Shown here one piece after another: positions 7,183 to 11,725 of a stretch of DNA of 11,725 nucleotides. The stretch spans positions 1-11,725 of the forward strand of contig JAUUYD010000028.1 of the NCBI GenBank assembly GCA_030590585.1, read 5' to 3'. The notes beneath the pieces were generated by a model. That model was not told the DNA's origin and made no database searches. It was given only the letters and a program-made list of their open reading frames with translations. Numbering within the stretch: the stretch's first letter is position 1; the number at the start of each line of letters is the position of its first letter. Source of the stretch: Spirochaeta sp. (GTDB lineage Bacteria > Spirochaetota > Spirochaetia > Spirochaetales_E > Spirochaetaceae_B). The position numbers and the translations under genes are program-made.

Positions 7183-8084
7183 AGGCATCAGAAGAACGCA
7201 AGGTCTATCTCCCGGCATTGGGGGCTGTTGCTCTCTGGTCAACTGTGGCTGTAGCGTTCAAACTGGCCCTGAGAGAACTGGATCCCATCGATCTTGTGGC
7301 CCTTGCCGCGTTCTTTTCCTGGGTCAGTCTCGCCGCAGTCCTGCTGACCCGGACAATCTCCGGGACACCCCCGGCGGCATTTACCCGGCGGAATTTTCTT
7401 TTCTCAGCGGCTCTGGGCCTATTAAACCCTCTGGCCTATTATTGGGTTCTTTTTGCGGCGTATGACAGGCTTCCGGCCCAGGCAGCTCAGCCTCTTAACT
7501 ACACATGGCCTCTGTTCCTGGCAATTCTGGCGGCTCCATTAGCGGGGAAAAGGCCGACAGCCAGGGATTTACTGGGTTTATCCATCAGCCTGATTGGTGT
7601 TGTTCTGATTGCCCGCCGCCCGGGAAGCGGTAGTGAAGATCTGAATCCGCTGGGCGTCGCCCTTGCTCTGGGCAGCGGTATTATCTGGGCATTTTCATGG
7701 CTGACGGGAACCCGATTGCGTATTGACGGAACTCTGAGGTTATTTTTCGGTTTCAGTGCTGCCCTTATAGTACTTTCAGTTATCTGGCTTCGCCGGGGAG
7801 CCGCCTTTCCTTCAAGTCCTTTGGGCTGGTTTTCAGTTGTCTGGGTAGGTTTTTTTGAAATGGGAATAACATTTCTGTTATGGAATACGGCTCTTGAACG
7901 TTCCAACAGACCGGCCAGGATAGGCAATCTGGTGTACCTGGGTCCATTTATATCACTGCTCTGGATTTATCTCATCCTGGGTGAGGCCATTCGCCCTTCT
8001 ACCCTGGCCGGGCTGGCCGTCATAGTAAGCGGGATACTTATGGGTCAGGGGCGGAAGCGGAATCAGCAGCAGCAGGAAAAGTAA
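7179..8084 (+). CDS. EamA/DMT-family membrane transporter
   Basis: This 301-residue inner-membrane protein has ten predicted helices in two repeated EamA halves, the pattern of the drug/metabolite transporter superfamily. Helices lie at roughly 11-31, 37-57, 73-93, 102-122, 130-146, 157-177, 187-205, 214-236, 248-267 and 274-289. The first repeat ends in LLGLSISLIGVVLIARRP. The second ends in TLAGLAVIVSGILMGQ, preceded by PFISLLWIYLILGEAI, which is the usual end of an EamA domain. The C-terminal tail is short, with a run of glutamines. Members export amino acids, nucleotides or other metabolites; the substrate is unknown. The ATG overlaps the trmJ stop (ATGA, 7179-7182). Its last 47 nt overlap the 3' end of the convergent fapA-like gene, so there is no room for a separate terminator. 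Confidence 0.9.
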   Translation: MKASEERKVYLPALGAVALWSTVAVAFKLALRELDPIDLVALAAFFSWVSLAAVLLTRTISGTPPAAFTRRNFLFSAALGLLNPLAYYWVLFAAYDRLPAQAAQPLNYTWPLFLAILAAPLAGKRPTARDLLGLSISLIGVVLIARRPGSGSEDLNPLGVALALGSGIIWAFSWLTGTRLRIDGTLRLFFGFSAALIVLSVIWLRRGAAFPSSPLGWFSVVWVGFFEMGITFLLWNTALERSNRPARIGNLVYLGPFISLLWIYLILGEAIRPSTLAGLAVIVSGILMGQGRKRNQQQQEK

Positions 8085-9686
8085 TCTCCTCACCGGGTTT
8101 TAAGCCATGGACCGCAATCCGGCCGTTCTCCCGGCTCAGCATCACACGTTCAAGTCCCTTGTCTCCAAGGGGAAATTCCTCCAGACCGAAAGACAGAGAA
8201 GCTCCGGGAAAAATTCTGTCCTGAACGGCCATAAATGTCCCTTCAGCAGGTTCTAGATTTTTACGCATTTCCTTCAGTTCAACCGCCCCTTCCTTCAGAC
8301 GTTTTGCCCTTTTGGCCAGACCCGTTTCCAGGTTTCGGAGTTCCTGCCGATCGCTTTCAGACCGGGAACGAAGATAATCAATCTGTCTGTCCAGTTCATC
8401 CACCTCATCCTGGAGGACTTTCAGTGTTCCTCCAAGTTTAAAAAAGGCATTGAGCTTACCCGGAGGTGAACCGACATAAATCCGGGTGACACCGGAATAG
8501 ACATTGCCGATTCGTTTACAGCTGAGACTGCCTCCCAACGCCGCTGTACCGCCTGTAATTTCCCCCCGGCCTTCCGAAAGAATGACATTCCCGTTAATTT
8601 CGATTTCCGAATGAAGAATGGCCTCGGTAATAATCAAATCTCCTGAAACCTCGGCTCTGGTTCCTTCAAGGAATTTACTGTACAGGTTTCCCCTCACTTT
8701 GCATGAACCCTCACCGTCCCCGGCAAACCCCGCAATGAGAACCAGATTCCTTCCGGCATCCAGATATCCGCGGCCGATTGTTTTCCCCACCTGAATATCT
8801 CCGGAAGCCTTGACTGTAAATCCGTCGGCAACGGTTCCTCAACCGACACCGAACCGTCAAAATCGATGTTTCCCGTCGAGTAGTCAACATTTTTTACGTT
8901 GATAGTGGGTTCTACACTTACAACACCCTCAACAAGACGGACGTTACCGTCAATCTCGGCAACAAGGCCGTCTTCGGATTCAACAACACCATCCCCAGCA
9001 CTGAGCAGAATCTCCGTATCTGCCGTTTCAGCATCAATTACAGTGCCCAGGACATCATATCCATCTTTAGAGGGAACGGCCGGTATGTTCCGTGCCAGTA
9101 ACTCTCCGGCCTTTCGATTCTGTATGAAATTCAGTTCTTTCAGATCTATCTTCCCGCTGTTCAATTCCTTCCAGGGTTTACCCCGGCTGGTGATGAACAG
9201 GCATTCGGTTCTTTCCGATTTTCCCTTCACCGGGGGTTCTCCCCGAGCCAGGGTTTTTGAAACTCCGGCGTTTTCCGCTTTGAGTAGAAAGAGCACGGTT
9301 TTCCGGTCAATACCTTTGCTGATTCCGGCATCCGCCATTGCAGAATTAAGTATCTCTTTATCCATCGGGGCACCGCCGGGGCGGGGCGCGTGAACGACGG
9401 CCTCTGCCCGCATTCCGTCTTCCGATACATTGATGACGACATGAGCACTGAGTTGGGCACCTGCCGGCCATTCAGTCAAAATCTCCGGCTGCCTGTTTCC
9501 GCGTTTAATGATTTCACGGATTCTTCTGGCCGGGACAGGCGGGATACCCAGAATCTTCATTCTGGCCGCAACATCATCCGCATAAACCGGCCGGGTTCGT
9601 TCCCCTTCCGGTTTAACCAGAAGAACGGCCATGCCCTTCCGGTACCGCAGGGAGAAACTGTGTCGTTTAAGATCCTCGGACATCAT
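8038..9686 (-). pseudogene. fapA: FapA/DUF342 family protein, split by a one-base frameshift
   Basis: DUF342/FapA proteins have a beta-helix core and take part in flagellar placement or assembly in Vibrio; the role here is inferred. The frame from ATG 9686 matches the family through residue 283 (VDYSTGNIDFDGSVSVE), then drifts out and stops at 8694. The continuation, GTVADGFTVKASGDIQVGK, lies in another minus-strand frame and runs to TAA at 8038-8040. One missing G at 8837-8838 (GAGGAACC instead of GAGGGAACC) explains the break; restoring it gives one 549-residue protein of normal length. The rebuilt layout is an N-terminal FapA domain (about 1-245), a repetitive beta-helix (about 246-415) with GNIDFDGSV and SGDLIITEAI type turns, a coiled coil (about 423-480), and a short beta tail. 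Both halves keep coding character, so a sequencing error or very recent mutation is more likely than old decay. The start lacks a clear Shine-Dalgarno. Confidence 0.85.
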
Positions 9687-9775
9687 GGAAACAGTATATG
9701 GGTTCGGGATGCAGCAGAAAAGTCATTTCAGAGCATCAGCTGGTTTTTCATATTAATAATCATTAGATTGTTTTG

Positions 9776-10963
9776 ATGACCTCTGCCGCCGTCAGCCGGC
9801 TACAACTGGGTATTACCGACGATATTTGTTCCATAGAGGCTGAAGCATGGAACCGCCTGGCCCGCCTTGACAGCTACTCCCCGTTTCTTGAGCATGAATT
9901 TCTCTCTTCAGTCGAACAAAGCGGATGCGCATCCCCGGAAACCGGTTGGTATCCCCGGCATTTTCTGCTGTTTGATTCAGGCAGACTTATTGCCGCGGCA
10001 CCAGCCTATGTGAAAACACACAGTATGGGTGAGTTTGTTTTTGATCAGGGCCTGGCTCAGGCCGCCATGGATATGGGACGTAGCTATTATCCAAAGCTTG
10101 TCGCAACACTGCCTTTCACCCCGTCTCCGGGATACCGGTTTCTTATCGATCCCGATTATGATGAAACTGCAGTAACAGTTCTGCTTATTAACGGGATGAA
10201 GGATTTCCGGGATGAAGGCGAGCTGGGATCCCTGTCAGTGCTTTTTACCGACCCTGAGTGGGAGGATGTTTTAAAAAACTCAAGCTCCGAATCAAGTCCA
10301 ATGCTTGAGTGGACTCACCAGTACTTCCTCTGGAAGAATGAGGATTTCAAAGGGTTCGATGATTATCTTGCACGTTTCAGAAAGAACCAGCGGCGTAACA
10401 TCCGGCGGGAAAGGGCTTCGATACTGGATGCCGGAATCAGGATTTCAGTCCTCACAGGGGAGGAACTCACCGAGGCCATTATGGACCGGATGTACCAACT
10501 TTACCTCACTACCAATGAGCTATTCGGACCCTGGGCAGCTTTTTTTCTCAATCGGGACTGGTTCCGGGAAATCGGCCGCTGCTGGGCAAACCGTATCCTG
10601 ATATTTGCCGCCTGGCTGCCTGGAGACTCAATTCCGTCAGCCATGAGTATGGTGATAAAAAAGAACAATCTGATGGTTGGGCGTTACTGGGGTACCACTG
10701 AATATATCAGGAATCTGCATTTCGAACTTTGCTATTACGCGCCGATCGAATATGCAATTGAAGAGAATATCACAGAGTTTGATCCGGGAATGGGTTCCCC
10801 GCATAAAGCCCGGAGAGGCTTCCGCAGTCGGGGGAATCGCAGTTTTCATGACATAACAGATCCGGAGCTTTCCGCATTATTCAATGCCGCCCTTTCTGAG
10901 GCAAACCGGGATGAGAATATACTCATCGCGGAGCTGAATGAATCCATTCCCTGGGGAAAATAA
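9776..10963 (+). CDS. DUF482 family protein (GNAT / FemAB-like fold)
   Basis: This 395-residue protein belongs to DUF482 (COG3146 type), which is related in fold to GNAT acyltransferases and the FemAB aminoacyl transferases of peptidoglycan synthesis. The real reaction and substrate are not established. Marks seen: the N-terminal SPFLEHEFLSSVEQSG, YYPKLVATLPFTPSPGYRFL (105-124), the basic RFRKNQRRNIRRER (200-213), VGRYWG (301-306), HFELCYYAPIEYAIE (315-329) and FDPGMGSPHKARRGF (335-349). The length matches the family. There is no signal peptide or membrane helix, so it should be cytoplasmic. A TTG lies directly before the ATG at 9776; I chose the ATG. No Shine-Dalgarno is evident. It is divergent from fapA across an 89-nt A+T-rich gap, and the J-domain gene follows 66 nt later. 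Confidence 0.88.
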   Translation: MTSAAVSRLQLGITDDICSIEAEAWNRLARLDSYSPFLEHEFLSSVEQSGCASPETGWYPRHFLLFDSGRLIAAAPAYVKTHSMGEFVFDQGLAQAAMDMGRSYYPKLVATLPFTPSPGYRFLIDPDYDETAVTVLLINGMKDFRDEGELGSLSVLFTDPEWEDVLKNSSSESSPMLEWTHQYFLWKNEDFKGFDDYLARFRKNQRRNIRRERASILDAGIRISVLTGEELTEAIMDRMYQLYLTTNELFGPWAAFFLNRDWFREIGRCWANRILIFAAWLPGDSIPSAMSMVIKKNNLMVGRYWGTTEYIRNLHFELCYYAPIEYAIEENITEFDPGMGSPHKARRGFRSRGNRSFHDITDPELSALFNAALSEANRDENILIAELNESIPWGK

Positions 10964-10972
10964 TTATTTTTG

Positions 10973-11002
10973 CTGACCAACAGCTGCAATTAGACTTATG
11001 AT
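10973..11002 (+). promoter_or_regulatory. Possible promoter of the J-domain gene
   Basis: CTGACC (10973-10978, 4 of 6 matches to TTGACA) and TATGAT (10997-11002, 5 of 6 matches to TATAAT) are 18 nt apart in the 66-nt gap after the DUF482 gene. Transcription would start near 11008, about 20 nt before the TTG start, leaving room for the GGAGA ribosome binding site at 11020-11024. I see no terminator for the DUF482 gene in this gap, so readthrough is also possible. Confidence 0.4.
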
Positions 11003-11029
11003 GCATGTAATACTTCAGCGGAGACTGGC

Positions 11030-11725
11030 TTGAAAAATTATTACGCAATATTGGGATTGAAGCCGGAAAGCGGCAGGGCAGAGGTTCGCCGGGCCTATCG
11101 GGCCAAGGCCAAAGAAGTTCATCCCGATCTCAGTGGAGAACAAGGTACCGCCCGGTTTCTGGCTTTAAAAGAGGCCTATGAGGTTCTCTCCGGAAAGGCG
11201 ACTCGAGAAGCATACGATCAGACCTGGCGCGCTACCCGTAAGACCGGAACCGTAACCGACTGGGACTACAGGGATATCCTTCACGGTAAGAAGGACGATC
11301 CCGAAAGCCTCGCCAGGCTCATCTGTTTCGATCTCCTGCATGACAGGGACGCTGAAGCTGTTGAACTTTACGAAGAGGCCCAGACCGGAGGTTTTTTCTC
11401 CCTGCGCCGATATCTGGACAGGGAAGATTTCATGGATTACGCATTCATGCTGGCCGAAGCTTATCAGGAGCAGGATGCTCTTGTAAAAGCTTACAGACTT
11501 TTCAGAGGAATTGCGGAGCTTGAAGAGGAAGATCCTTATTTCAAGCATTTCTATGTGGAGGTTCTTGAACGTATGGCGGCCATCGTCAGACACTCTCTTC
11601 CCGATGATACTGATAACAGGCTCCGTATGGCATTTCTCACCGATCTGGTAAAACTCTCCTATCACCCCAGGGAGGAAGCCCGGCTTAGAAAGCTCTTATC
11701 GGAACTGCTGGCAATCGAAGGCCGT
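11030..11725 (+). CDS. J-domain (DnaJ-like) protein with helical TPR-like tail, cut by window edge
   Basis: The frame starts at TTG 11030 and is open for 232 codons to the window end. Residues 3-65 are a J-domain: NYYAILGLKP, the basic helix II RRAYRAKAKEV, the invariant HPD at 31-33, and FLALKEAYEVLSG in helix III. J-domains stimulate the ATPase of Hsp70/DnaK and deliver clients to it. No Gly/Phe-rich or zinc-finger region follows, so it is a type III (J-domain-only) protein, not DnaJ. Residues about 90-232 are mainly acidic, predicted helical, and look like degenerate tetratricopeptide repeats, for example FMLAEAYQEQDALVKAYRLF. The TTG is the only usable start: a stop sits in frame at 10991, and GGAGA at 11020-11024 has a 5-nt spacer. 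The tail's partner and full length are unknown. Confidence 0.85.
   Translation, partial: MKNYYAILGLKPESGRAEVRRAYRAKAKEVHPDLSGEQGTARFLALKEAYEVLSGKATREAYDQTWRATRKTGTVTDWDYRDILHGKKDDPESLARLICFDLLHDRDAEAVELYEEAQTGGFFSLRRYLDREDFMDYAFMLAEAYQEQDALVKAYRLFRGIAELEEEDPYFKHFYVEVLERMAAIVRHSLPDDTDNRLRMAFLTDLVKLSYHPREEARLRKLLSELLAIEGR

Noticed and set aside
8832..8846. Programmed -1 ribosomal frameshift in fapA
   Set aside because: A -1 slip after the GAG codon would give the right protein, but GGTTGAG is not a slippery X XXY YYZ heptamer and I see no supporting structure. A plain one-base deletion or sequencing error is simpler.
8899..9393. A 164-codon plus-strand open frame opposite fapA
   Set aside because: It is antisense to strongly conserved FapA sequence, is rich in Ser/Pro/Thr as shadow frames in G+C-rich DNA tend to be, and has no start signal.
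10970..10985. GCTG-ACCAA-CAGC hairpin as a terminator of the DUF482 gene
   Set aside because: The stem is only 4 bp and no T-tract follows it.
1..11725. Mobile element, CRISPR array, tRNA or rRNA genes
   Set aside because: No transposase or integrase sequence, terminal or direct repeats, spaced repeats, or cloverleaf-like stretches were seen; the few gaps are all under 180 nt.

Overview
This 11.7 kb window looks like ordinary chromosomal DNA of a free-living bacterium. It is tightly packed and roughly half G+C, and I see no sign of phage, transposon, plasmid, CRISPR or RNA genes. The best guess for the host is a spirochaete (Spirochaetota, Spirochaetales-like). This rests on a cysteine-free S4 with a spirochaete-like N-terminus, a FapA/DUF342 protein, a GAF plus HD-GYP protein and a TAXI-type TRAP transporter. 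It is inference from general family resemblance, not a database match.

Layout from left to right. Positions 1-511 (minus strand) hold most of rpsD, ribosomal protein S4, which runs off the left edge. Its promoter and structured leader lie in the gap up to 622. On the plus strand follow a small Dabb-domain protein (623-904) and a GAF plus HD-GYP c-di-GMP phosphodiesterase (991-2238). A TAXI TRAP transporter follows: the periplasmic binding protein (2415-3404), a strong intercistronic terminator-like hairpin (3474-3508), and the fused 4TM/12TM permease (3520-5661). Tightly overlapping with the permease are a Cof-type HAD phosphatase (5658-6461), a TrmJ-type tRNA 2'-O-methyltransferase (6454-7182) and an EamA/DMT-family exporter (7179-8084). 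The four genes from the permease to the exporter overlap by 4-8 nt each and are almost certainly one transcription and translation unit.

The minus strand 8038-9686 then carries a fapA (DUF342) gene that meets the exporter tail to tail with a 47-nt overlap. As read, the gene is split by a one-base frameshift near 8837. On the plus strand the window ends with a DUF482 GNAT/FemAB-like protein (9776-10963) and a J-domain protein with a TPR-like helical tail (from 11030, cut by the right edge). The two end genes and the TTG-start genes were found by reading frames directly, because they lack both ends or a standard start.

How the genes fit together. The TAXI binding protein and permease form a sodium- or proton-driven importer of an unknown organic acid. 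The hairpin between them probably keeps the binding protein in excess over the permease. The HAD, TrmJ and EamA genes share the transcript but have no obvious pathway link to it. HD-GYP (c-di-GMP breakdown) and FapA (flagellar assembly in other bacteria) could both touch motility, but nothing in the window ties them directly. I found no convincing new multi-gene system. The most useful items are the fapA frameshift, the hairpin inside the TRAP operon, the folded rpsD leader, an insertion in the HD-GYP domain, and the uncharacterised tail of the J-domain protein.
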